Shown here one piece after another: positions 1 to 5,191 of a stretch of 5,191 nucleotides of DNA. This DNA is from Chromatiales bacterium (lineage in GTDB: Bacteria > Pseudomonadota > Gammaproteobacteria > CAMYNG01). Where the stretch lies: contig JALUTW010000523.1 in assembly GCA_027021685.1 (NCBI GenBank), positions 1-5,191 of the forward strand, in the 5' to 3' direction. The notes under the pieces are model-generated. The model made no database searches. It saw nothing but the letters and a program-made list of their open reading frames with translations, and had not been told where the DNA came from. The translations under genes were made by a program, and so were the position numbers. Within the stretch, counting starts at the first letter, position 1. Each line of letters opens with the position of its first letter.

Positions 1-348
1 CACCAGGACGCCGGCCTGCCGGGTCTCGACCTCGCGGGCGATGGTGGCCGCCGGTGATCCCTCCAGCAGCTCCAGGACGCCGGGCCGCAACCCCAGGGCC
101 GCCAGTCGCGACTCCAGCCGGTTGCGCAGCTGGAGCTCGGCCTGGAGGTCCCGCTGTTCCGCGCTGTGCAGGGCCAGGTCACCGTAGGACTCGTCGTTGA
201 CCAGGATGGCCGAGCGGGCCGGGTAGACGTGCAGCGCCACCAGGCGCCCGCCGAAACAGTGGGCCAGGCGGGCGGCCCGGCGCAGCACCGGCTCCAGGCA
301 CTCCGACTCGTCCACCGCGGCGATGATCAGTGCGTCTTCGTCAGACAT
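1..348 (-). CDS. Universal stress protein (UspA family), C-terminus cut off by window edge
   Basis: Cytoplasmic stress protein of the Usp alpha/beta fold, a family that typically binds ATP or AMP and is induced under growth arrest and stress. Seen: 116 codons from ATG (348-346), open to base 1. The N-terminal strand reads LIIAAVDES (residues 7-15), the usual Usp opening in which the Asp after the hydrophobic strand contacts the nucleotide. A helix follows (about 18-31), then strand RLVALHVY (35-42), a long charged helix (about 60-85), and LEGSPAATIAREVE (95-108), which matches the family's conserved 'G-x-P-A-x-x-I' helix start. The C-terminal G-2X-G-9X-G-(S/T) nucleotide motif would lie outside the window, so ATP binding cannot be judged. 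Family members are about 140-160 aa, so roughly 30-40 residues are missing. AGGTC (360-356) ends 7 nt before the ATG and supports this start. It lies 64 bp downstream of the metal-exporter gene in the same direction, so read-through is possible. The family call is firm; no specific function is implied. Confidence 0.88.
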   Translation of the reverse strand, partial: MSDEDALIIAAVDESECLEPVLRRAARLAHCFGGRLVALHVYPARSAILVNDESYGDLALHSAEQRDLQAELQLRNRLESRLAALGLRPGVLELLEGSPAATIAREVETRQAGVLV

Positions 349-380
349 GGCTTTTGACCTGATGGGTTGATACGGGCTCA

Positions 381-386
381 ATCATA
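381..386 (-). promoter_or_regulatory. Candidate -10 box for the universal stress protein gene
   Basis: Read on the minus strand, the 64-bp gap between the exporter stop and the stress-protein start contains TATGAT, a 5/6 match to the sigma-70 -10 box. Its position would give a leader of about 25 nt that carries the Shine-Dalgarno AGGTC. The matching -35 region (around 404-409, CTGCGC) agrees poorly with TTGACA and there is no extended TG, so any promoter here is weak or activator-dependent. Confidence 0.3.
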
Positions 387-396
387 CCCTGCTCCG

Positions 397-414
397 GAGG
401 CCGGCGCAGGCCTC
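397..414 (-). repeat. Short inverted repeat at the 3' end of the metal-exporter gene
   Basis: GAGGCC and GGCCTC (397-402 and 409-414) form a perfect 6-bp stem with a 6-nt loop, overlapping the exporter's TGA stop codon on the minus strand. No T-run follows, so this is not a canonical rho-independent terminator. It could still be a weak pause site or a 3'-end-stabilising hairpin. In GC-rich DNA a stem of this size also occurs by chance. Confidence 0.3.
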
Positions 415-1303
415 ATCCGGGGGCGTGCTCGTCCACGCAGCTCCCCTGCTCCACCTGGATGGTCGAGTGCCGGATGCCGAACCGCTCCGCCAGCACCCGC
501 TTGACCTCGTGCAGGACCGCGGTGCAGTCGGCGCCTTCATCGATACGCACGTGCAGGGTCAGCAGCGGGCGCTCCGGCGTCAGCGACCAGACGTGAACGT
601 GGTGGATGTCCTGGATCGCCGGACTGGAGTCGCGCAGGGTCGCGCGCAGCAGCGCCACGTCCACGTCCTGCGGTGTGCCTTCCAGCAGCACGTGGGCCGA
701 CTCCCGCACCACGAACCAGGCGCTGCGCAGGATCAGCAGGGCCACCACGACCGACAGCAGCGGATCCACCGGCGTCCAGCCGGTCAGCAGAATCACCACC
801 GCGGCGGTGATGGCCGCCACCGAGCCCAGCAGGTCGCCCAGCACGTGGACCGCGGCACCGCGCAGGTTGAGGTTGGTGCGGGCCCCGGGATGCAGCACGG
901 CAAAGGCGACGATGTTCACCAGCAGCCCCAGCACCGCCACCACCAGCATGAGGTCACCCAGGATCTCGTGCGGGGCCAGCAGGCGCTGCACCGCCTCCAC
1001 CAGGATCCAGCCCACGATGGCGACGAAGGCCAGCCCGTTGACGAATGCCGCCAGGATCTGGAGACGGTGGTAGCCGTAGGAGCGCAGCGCATCGGCGGGC
1101 CGGCGCCCCATGCGGGCCGCCATGAAGGCCATGGCCAGGGCCGCGGTGTCGGTGAGCATGTGCCCGGCGTCCGCCAGCAGCGCCAGCGACCCCGAAATCA
1201 GCCCGCCGATGATCTCCGCCACCATGAAACCACCCGTGAGCACCAGCGCCACCAGCATGCGGCGCTCGTCGGAGGAAGCATGATCGTGGCCGTGCCCAGG
1301 CAT
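413..1303 (-). CDS. CDF-family cation efflux protein (ZitB/CzcD-like, probably Zn2+/H+ antiporter)
   Basis: Inner-membrane cation diffusion facilitator expected to export divalent metal from the cytoplasm in exchange for protons. Seen: 296 aa with a His-rich N-terminus (MPGHGHDH), six predicted membrane segments (about 16-38, 41-63, 83-105, 115-137, 150-173, 178-198) and a C-terminal cytoplasmic domain (about 208-290) of the metal-sensing ferredoxin-like type. The transport-site residues are present in both helices: H48 and D52 in DAGHMLTD (TM2), and H153 and D157 in HVLGD (TM5). The HxxxD/HxxxD pair is characteristic of zinc/cadmium-type CDFs rather than the Mn or Fe types, which carry Asp at the first position. 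The TM4-TM5 loop is short and not His-rich. Start: ATG at 1303 with GGGA 7 nt upstream. A TTG at 1366 in the same frame would add 21 residues lacking any family feature and was not used. Divergent from the phospholipase gene. Family call secure; zinc as substrate is inferred from the motif. Confidence 0.93.
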   Translation of the reverse strand: MPGHGHDHASSDERRMLVALVLTGGFMVAEIIGGLISGSLALLADAGHMLTDTAALAMAFMAARMGRRPADALRSYGYHRLQILAAFVNGLAFVAIVGWILVEAVQRLLAPHEILGDLMLVVAVLGLLVNIVAFAVLHPGARTNLNLRGAAVHVLGDLLGSVAAITAAVVILLTGWTPVDPLLSVVVALLILRSAWFVVRESAHVLLEGTPQDVDVALLRATLRDSSPAIQDIHHVHVWSLTPERPLLTLHVRIDEGADCTAVLHEVKRVLAERFGIRHSTIQVEQGSCVDEHAPG

Positions 1304-1452
1304 TCCGATGTCCCGCTCGTCACCGCCCCCGCAGTGGAGGTCCGGTGAACGCCACGACCCGGGCAACGGCGGTCGCTTCGGAATCCCCCCGTCCCCCGGA
1401 ATGAGCCTGGGCCCGTTCGGCCCGCCACTCGCCCGGCGGGTGACCCCGGGTC

Positions 1453-1481
1453 TCGCCAGCGGGAAGCGCGGCGGCTATGCT
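1453..1481 (+). promoter_or_regulatory. Candidate sigma-70 promoter for the patatin-like phospholipase gene
   Basis: TCGCCA (1453-1458, 4/6 match to TTGACA) is separated by 17 bp from TATGCT (1476-1481, 4/6 match to TATAAT). Transcription would start near 1488, giving a leader of about 36 nt before the GTG at 1524. The rest of the 220-bp divergent gap (1304-1523) shows C-runs and two CGGAAT copies (1379-1384, 1397-1402) but no recognisable operator. No good promoter for the divergent metal exporter was seen there. Confidence 0.4.
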
Positions 1482-1523
1482 GTGTACGCCGACCCCGGAA
1501 CCCCTCACTGGACCGAATTCGCC

Positions 1524-2450
1524 GTGCCCTTGAAACTCAATCTCGACCTGCCCCGCCGCCTGCTGGGCCTGCCGCCGCGCAAGCGGAGTTTCATCCTCGC
1601 CCTCGGCGGAGGGGGCGGGCGCGGGCTGGCCCACCTCGGGGTACTGCAGGCCCTGGAGGAACACGGGCTGCGTCCGGATGCCATCGTGGGCACCAGCATC
1701 GGCGCCCTGTTCGGGGCCATGTATGCCCTGGAACCCGACATCGAGCGGGTCAGGGAAAAGGTGGAGGCCTTTCTCAACTCCGAGGCCTTCGACCAGCTGG
1801 GCCTGCCCATGCTGAGCGAGGCCGAGACCACCGATCAGACCTGGCTCGGTCGGCTCACCGCCGCCGCCCGCCAGTCGGTGCTCTACGCCCGCGCGGCCCG
1901 CGGCATCGCCCTGGTGGAATCCCACAAGCTGTTCCAGGTGGTCACCGCCCTGTGCGGCAACGTGCACCTGGAGGACACCGACATTCCCCTGCACGTGACC
2001 GCGGTGAGCTTTCCCCATGGCGAGGTGGAGCTGTTCTCCCGCGGCGACATGGTGGCGGCCATCGCGGCCAGCATGGCCATTCCCGGCGTGTTCGAGCCGG
2101 TGGAGCTGGCCGGCCGCCAGTACGTGGACGGCGGTGTCGCCAGCGAGCTGCCCGCCCGCGAGGCGCGCAACCTGGCCCGGCCCGACCAGGCCGTGATCGC
2201 GGTGGACGTGGGAGCCCGTCCCGACCCGGCCCACCCTCCCCGCAGTGTCATCGGCATGCTGGACTGGGCCATGCGGGTCAAGTCCTTCTACCTGCGCCAG
2301 TACAAGTCCGATTTCGCCGACCTGGTGGTGTGCCCGGTACCGGGCTTTCGCCAGTGGAACGATTTTTCCCATCCGGATCAGGAGATCGAACGCGGCCACC
2401 AGTCCATGCTGGAACACCTGCCCGTGCTGCACCGCATGCTGGGCCGTTGA
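1524..2450 (+). CDS. Patatin-like phospholipase (RssA/NTE-like)
   Basis: Predicted serine acyl hydrolase with a Ser-Asp dyad, acting on phospholipid or lysophospholipid ester bonds; the natural substrate of bacterial members is mostly unknown. Seen: 308 aa from GTG. The oxyanion-hole loop is LGGGGGRGLAHLGVL (27-41). The nucleophile is S58 in GTSIG (56-60), and the catalytic Asp is D202 in VDGG (201-204). A further conserved stretch, SMAIPGVFEPV (183-193), precedes the DGG. There is no signal peptide or membrane segment, so a cytoplasmic or peripheral membrane location is likely. Length is close to E. coli RssA (about 300 aa). Start: the frame is open from before 1308, and an ATG at 1401 or GTG at 1440 could add 41 or 28 residues. 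Those residues are Pro/Arg-rich and lie upstream of the candidate promoter, so GTG 1524 is preferred, although its ribosome site (GGA, 11 nt upstream) is weak. The gene converges on the DegQ-like gene with 4 bp between stops and no terminator visible. Family firm; start uncertain. Confidence 0.9.
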   Translation: MPLKLNLDLPRRLLGLPPRKRSFILALGGGGGRGLAHLGVLQALEEHGLRPDAIVGTSIGALFGAMYALEPDIERVREKVEAFLNSEAFDQLGLPMLSEAETTDQTWLGRLTAAARQSVLYARAARGIALVESHKLFQVVTALCGNVHLEDTDIPLHVTAVSFPHGEVELFSRGDMVAAIAASMAIPGVFEPVELAGRQYVDGGVASELPAREARNLARPDQAVIAVDVGARPDPAHPPRSVIGMLDWAMRVKSFYLRQYKSDFADLVVCPVPGFRQWNDFSHPDQEIERGHQSMLEHLPVLHRMLGR

Positions 2451-2454
2451 GCCG

Positions 2455-3837
2455 TCACCGGATCACCAGGTACAGGGCGCCGTCGCCGCGGCGGATGTTG
2501 AGCAGCAGGCCGTCACGCCCCTGGCGCACCGCACGCTTCACGTCGGCAACCGACTTCACCCGCTGCCGGTTGACCGAGACGATGATATCGCCCTTGCGCA
2601 GACCGGCGACCCAGGCCGGGCTGCCGCGCTTCACCTCCAGCACTTCCACCCCTTCCACCTGGCCGGCCAGGGGATGGCCAGGCTCGATGGCCCCCAGCAC
2701 CGCGCCGTCGAGGCGGGGATCGATGGCCCCGGCCCGGGCCCGCTCCTGGCTGCGCTCGCGGATCCTGACCTTCACCGTACGGCGGCGGCCGTCGCGGATG
2801 ATCTCGATGCGGGCCTCGGCGCCCACCCGCAGCAGGCCGATGGCGTTGCGCAGGTCGGCGGCATTGTCGATGGACTCGCCGTTGACCTTCACCACCACGT
2901 CGCCCTCCTTGAGCCCCGCCCGGTCCGCCGGTGAACCCGGAATGACCTGGGTGATGACCGCACCCCGTGCCCGCCGGAGGCCGAAGGCCCGGGCCAGGTC
3001 CGGGGTCACGTCCTGGATGTAGACTCCGAGCTGTCCCCGCCGCACCTCGCCGTAGCGGATGAGCTGTTCCATGATGTTGCGGGCCATGTTGCTGGGAATG
3101 GCGAACCCGATGCCCACGTTGCCGCCGGCCGGCCCCACGATGGCGGTGTTGATGCCCACCAGCCTGCCGTCCAGGTCCACCAGCGCCCCGCCCGAGTTGC
3201 CGGGATTGATGGAGGCATCGGTCTGGATGAAGTCCTCGTAGCCCTCGATGCCCAGTCCCGACCGGCCCAGGGCGCTGACGATGCCCGAGGTCACGGTCTG
3301 CCCCAGGCCGAAGGGGTTGCCGATGGCGACCACGAAATCGCCCACTTCCAGTGCATCGGAATCCCCGAAGGGCAAGGCCGTGAGGCCCCGGGCCTCGATC
3401 TGGATCACCGCCAGGTCCACCTCGGGATCGGTGCCCACCACCCGGGCCTGGAAGTGGCGCCCGTCACGCAGGGTGACGCTGATCTCGTCGGCCTTGTCGA
3501 TCACGTGATTGTTGGTGAGGATATAGCCCTTGTCCGCGTCCACGATGACCCCCGAGCCCAGTGACTGGGATTCGCGTTCCAGCGGTACGTCCGGGATGTC
3601 GAAGAAACGGCGGAAGAAGGGGTCCGAAAACAGCGGGTTCTCCTCCACCCGGATGGTGGAGCGGGTGGAGATGTTCACCACCCCGGGAAGCGCCTTCTTG
3701 AGCATGGGGGCCAGGGTGGGCTTGTGCCCCTCCCTCCCCATGAGGAAAGGCGGGGCCGCCGGGGCGGCGGCCACGGCCAGGATCAGCACGGCGGCACAGG
3801 CGAAGCGGAGGATCCGGATGGCCGGGGGTGTGTGCAT
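2455..3837 (-). CDS. degQ: Do/DegQ-type periplasmic serine endoprotease (HtrA family, MEROPS S1C)
   Basis: Periplasmic quality-control protease that degrades misfolded envelope proteins, assembled from trimers in this family. Seen: 460 aa, close to E. coli DegQ (about 455). The N-terminus is a signal peptide: R8 and R11 lead a hydrophobic core (about 13-24), with likely cleavage in the Ala/Pro stretch at 23-30. The trypsin-like domain (about 40-255) carries the full triad: H111 in TNNHV, D141 in VDLAVI, and S215 in NPGNSGG. PDZ1 (about 266-358) begins with RRGQLGVYIQ, and PDZ2 (about 370-460) contains GSPAWVAGLRKGDII. The LA loop between residues 60 and 92 is short, as in DegQ and unlike DegP's longer loop, so DegQ/MucD is the better label. 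The C-terminus GDGALYLVIR matches the usual Do-family ending, so the gene is intact. Start ATG 3837 is supported by AGGGAG at 3851-3846. Divergent from the rhomboid gene across 94 bp. DegQ versus MucD naming depends on phylogeny. Confidence 0.95.
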   Translation of the reverse strand: MHTPPAIRILRFACAAVLILAVAAAPAAPPFLMGREGHKPTLAPMLKKALPGVVNISTRSTIRVEENPLFSDPFFRRFFDIPDVPLERESQSLGSGVIVDADKGYILTNNHVIDKADEISVTLRDGRHFQARVVGTDPEVDLAVIQIEARGLTALPFGDSDALEVGDFVVAIGNPFGLGQTVTSGIVSALGRSGLGIEGYEDFIQTDASINPGNSGGALVDLDGRLVGINTAIVGPAGGNVGIGFAIPSNMARNIMEQLIRYGEVRRGQLGVYIQDVTPDLARAFGLRRARGAVITQVIPGSPADRAGLKEGDVVVKVNGESIDNAADLRNAIGLLRVGAEARIEIIRDGRRRTVKVRIRERSQERARAGAIDPRLDGAVLGAIEPGHPLAGQVEGVEVLEVKRGSPAWVAGLRKGDIIVSVNRQRVKSVADVKRAVRQGRDGLLLNIRRGDGALYLVIR

Positions 3838-3845
3838 GGCTTCGT

Positions 3846-3851
3846 CTCCCT
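3846..3851 (-). promoter_or_regulatory. Shine-Dalgarno site of the DegQ-like gene
   Basis: On the minus strand AGGGAG ends 8 nt before the ATG at 3837. This is the strongest ribosome-binding site in the window and fixes the start, placing the signal peptide directly at the N-terminus. Confidence 0.65.
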
Positions 3852-3855
3852 GTGG

Positions 3856-3886
3856 TTTTCGGCGCTGGCGGAGGTTTCCCTGTTCC
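3856..3886 (-). promoter_or_regulatory. Possible envelope-stress (sigma-E-like) promoter of the DegQ-like gene
   Basis: On the minus strand GGAACAG (3886-3880) is followed after 16 bp by GCCGAAAA (3863-3856). The first resembles the sigma-E -35 core GGAAC, and sigma-E controls degP and mucD in several gammaproteobacteria. The -10 half departs from the usual TCtgA/GTCTAA and would place the transcript start almost on the Shine-Dalgarno site. It is recorded as a weak candidate only. The rest of the 94-bp divergent gap (3838-3931) holds a CCCC/GGGG pair flanking TGTGAT (3885-3898) and no convincing plus-strand promoter. Confidence 0.18.
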
Positions 3887-3931
3887 CCTGTGATGGGGTA
3901 AGGTGGAGCAAAATCAAGCCGGTGTCACCGC

Positions 3932-4666
3932 ATGTTCCCTCTGCGCGATACGGTCCCCCGACATTACCCGCCCCTGGTCGTCTGGTCCCTGATCCTGATC
4001 AACGGCGCCATCTTTCTCTTCCAGTCCGGCCTGCCGCCGGAACAGCAGGAGTGGCTGGTGCGCCACTGGGGCCTGGTTCCGGCCCGCTACACCGACCCGG
4101 TGTGGGCCGTCATCAACGGGCTCGACCCCGGCAATCGCCTGCCCTTCATCACCAACGCCTTTCTCCACGGCGGCTGGCTGCACCTCCTCGGCAACATGTG
4201 GACCCTGTGGCTGTTCGGCAGCGCCGTGGAGGATCGCCTGGGCATGGTCCGGTTCATCCTGTTCTACCTCGCCTGCGCCCTGCTGGCCAGCGTGACCCAC
4301 TATCTTTTCAACGCCACCTCCCGGATCCCGGCCATCGGCGCCTCCGGGGCCATCGCCGGCATCATCGGTGCCTACTCCATGCTGTTCCCCAGGGCGCGCA
4401 TCATCGTGCTGGTGCCGGTGCTGTTCCTGCCCTTTTTCTTCGAACTGCCGGCGGCGGTGTTCGCCGGCCTGTGGTATCTGCTGCAGATCCTGCAGGGGGC
4501 CGGCGAGCTGCTGGCCCCGCGGCTGGGCGGCGGCGTGGCCTGGTGGGCCCACATCGGCGGCTTCGTCGCCGGCGTGGTCCTCATCCACTTTATCCGGCTG
4601 CCCCACCGGCGCTACCATCGGGACCAGGGGATCTTCGGCCACGGGCCCCGCGGCGAACGCCGGTAA
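3932..4666 (+). CDS. Rhomboid family intramembrane serine protease (MEROPS S54)
   Basis: Polytopic inner-membrane protease that cleaves transmembrane substrates within or near the bilayer using a Ser-His dyad. Seen: 244 aa. The N-terminus MFPLRDTVPR is the typical opening of bacterial rhomboids and confirms the ATG at 3932 despite a weak ribosome site. Membrane segments lie at about 15-31, 82-98, 105-126, 136-151, 155-182 and 203-221. HGGWLHLLGNMWTLWLFG (79-96) carries the conserved H84 and N88 that help form the oxyanion hole. The nucleophile is S138 in GASGAIAG (136-143), with Gly-rich helix packing after it (GIIGAY). The catalytic base is H207 in WWAHIGGFVAG (204-214). The core is complete and the enzyme looks active. 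The tail after 221 is short and basic (HRRYHR), so no extra soluble domain is present. The downstream Clp-fold protease starts 30 bp after the TAA, suggesting co-transcription. The substrate cannot be inferred from the sequence. Confidence 0.94.
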   Translation: MFPLRDTVPRHYPPLVVWSLILINGAIFLFQSGLPPEQQEWLVRHWGLVPARYTDPVWAVINGLDPGNRLPFITNAFLHGGWLHLLGNMWTLWLFGSAVEDRLGMVRFILFYLACALLASVTHYLFNATSRIPAIGASGAIAGIIGAYSMLFPRARIIVLVPVLFLPFFFELPAAVFAGLWYLLQILQGAGELLAPRLGGGVAWWAHIGGFVAGVVLIHFIRLPHRRYHRDQGIFGHGPRGERR

Positions 4667-4684
4667 CCGGGCTGCATCTCAACC

Positions 4685-4690
4685 GGGGAA
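4685..4690 (+). promoter_or_regulatory. Shine-Dalgarno-like site of the SDH-type protease gene
   Basis: GGGGAA ends 6 nt before the ATG at 4697 (the G-run ends 8 nt before it). It lies inside the 30-bp gap after the rhomboid stop and selects 4697 over the in-frame ATG at 4712. The gap leaves no room for a terminator plus promoter, which supports a shared transcript. Confidence 0.5.
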
Positions 4691-4696
4691 ACATCG

Positions 4697-5191
4697 ATGG
4701 ACGCGAACTGGATGGACCTCTTCTGGCTGTTCTTCATCCTCTCGGCGCTGCAGCCGGTCCTCCACCAGCGCATGCTGGAGGCGGCCCGCCAGCGCAAGAT
4801 CTCCCGCATCGAGCAGCAGCGCGGCTCGCGCCTCATCGTCATGGTGCACCGCCAGGAGACCATGCGCCTGCTGGGCTTCCCGCTCATGCGCTACATCGAC
4901 ATCCAGGACTCGGAGGCCGTGCTGCGGGCCATCCACATGACCGACGACGACCTGCCCCTGGACCTGGTGCTGCACACGCCCGGCGGACTGGTCCTGGCCT
5001 CGCTCCAGATCGCCCGCGCCATCAAGCAGCACAAGGGCAAGGTCACGGTCTTCGTCCCCCACTACGCCATGTCCGGCGGCACCCTCATCGCCCTGGCCGC
5101 CGACGAGATCGTCATGTCCCCCCACGCCGTGCTGGGCCCGGTGGACCCGCAGCTCGGCGAGTTCCCGGCGGCCTCCCTGGTCAAGGTGGCC
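4697..5191 (+). CDS. SDH family Clp-fold serine protease, membrane-anchored, C-terminus beyond the window edge
   Basis: Member of the Clp/crotonase-fold serine proteases related to SppA and NfeD-type enzymes (the 'serine dehydrogenase proteinase' family). Seen: 165 codons from ATG 4697, open to the window end. A hydrophobic segment near the N-terminus (LFWLFFILSAL, 8-18) looks like a short membrane anchor, followed by a charged helix with RQRKISRIEQQRG (31-43), a family-typical linker. The protease core has LVLHTPGG (90-97), the oxyanion-hole strand and turn, then strand VTVFVPHYAMSGG (116-128) with the presumed nucleophile S126. IALAADEIVMSP (131-142) and LGPVDPQLG (146-154) are also strongly family-like. 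The remaining triad residues and the C-terminus lie outside the window (family about 270-290 aa). It probably forms an operon with the rhomboid gene upstream. The physiological substrate of this family is unknown to me; the name 'serine dehydrogenase proteinase' should not be read as a confirmed substrate. Confidence 0.88.
   Translation, partial: MDANWMDLFWLFFILSALQPVLHQRMLEAARQRKISRIEQQRGSRLIVMVHRQETMRLLGFPLMRYIDIQDSEAVLRAIHMTDDDLPLDLVLHTPGGLVLASLQIARAIKQHKGKVTVFVPHYAMSGGTLIALAADEIVMSPHAVLGPVDPQLGEFPAASLVKVA

Noticed and set aside
425..1348. Open frame of about 300 codons on the plus strand opposite the metal exporter
   Set aside because: Its translation is extremely rich in His, Gln and Arg with no domain, as expected from the antisense frame of a GC-rich membrane-protein gene. 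The opposite strand has clear CDF motifs.
1302..1402. Three copies of CGGAAT (two plus, at 1379 and 1397; one minus, at 1307-1302) as possible operator sites
   Set aside because: The hexamer is short, the spacing is irregular, and one copy overlaps the start codon of the exporter. Chance occurrence is likely.
1320..2432. Open frame of about 370 codons on the minus strand opposite the phospholipase
   Set aside because: Low-complexity His/Gly/Gln-rich translation with no recognisable fold. The plus strand has intact patatin catalytic motifs.
1952..3022. Long plus-strand frame running from the phospholipase into the DegQ region
   Set aside because: It overlaps two well-supported genes in other frames and translates to Arg/Pro/Ser-rich sequence without domains; a GC-skew artefact.
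3885..3898. CCCC-TGTGAT-GGGG as a hairpin or CRP-like half site
   Set aside because: The stem is only 4 bp. TGTGAT resembles a CRP half site, but no second half (TCACA at the correct spacing) follows.
3899..3904. TAAGGT as a -10 box for the rhomboid gene
   Set aside because: It matches TATAAT at few positions and the corresponding -35 region (TTTCCC) is poor; not strong enough to list.
3914..4642. Open frame of about 240 codons on the minus strand opposite the rhomboid
   Set aside because: The translation is dominated by Gly, Gln, Asp and His with no domain, while the plus strand encodes a complete rhomboid.

Overview
GC-rich (about two-thirds G+C by eye), gene-dense chromosomal DNA that looks gammaproteobacterial. 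The DegQ-like protease is full length with two PDZ domains, the rhomboid has the short N-terminus typical of bacterial rhomboids, and the neighbours are ordinary housekeeping or stress genes. I cannot name the genus; a member of the Chromatiales/Ectothiorhodospiraceae type is a guess from codon bias and gene content. No mobile element, CRISPR array, tRNA or rRNA was seen.

Layout. Positions 1-348 (minus) hold the N-terminal 116 codons of a UspA-type universal stress protein cut off by the window edge. Upstream, in the same direction, is a complete CDF-type divalent metal exporter (413-1303, minus). A divergent gap of 220 bp, with a candidate promoter near its right end, leads to a patatin-like phospholipase (1524-2450, plus). 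That gene converges, with only 4 bp between stop codons, on a DegQ/HtrA periplasmic serine protease (2455-3837, minus). A 94-bp divergent intergenic region separates the protease from a rhomboid intramembrane serine protease (3932-4666, plus). The rhomboid is followed 30 bp later by the first 165 codons of a membrane-anchored SDH-type Clp-fold serine protease (4697 to beyond the window edge).

How it fits together. The right half is a cluster of three serine proteases from unrelated structural clans: trypsin-like HtrA, rhomboid and Clp/SppA-fold. All are expected to act in or at the cell envelope. The rhomboid and SDH-protease genes are probably one transcription unit, and the HtrA gene shares their divergent control region. 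The left half covers metal efflux and general stress response, probably zinc export in the case of the CDF gene. A common theme of envelope and stress homeostasis is plausible but is inferred from proximity. I see no clearly novel system; the protease cluster is the part most worth comparing across genomes.
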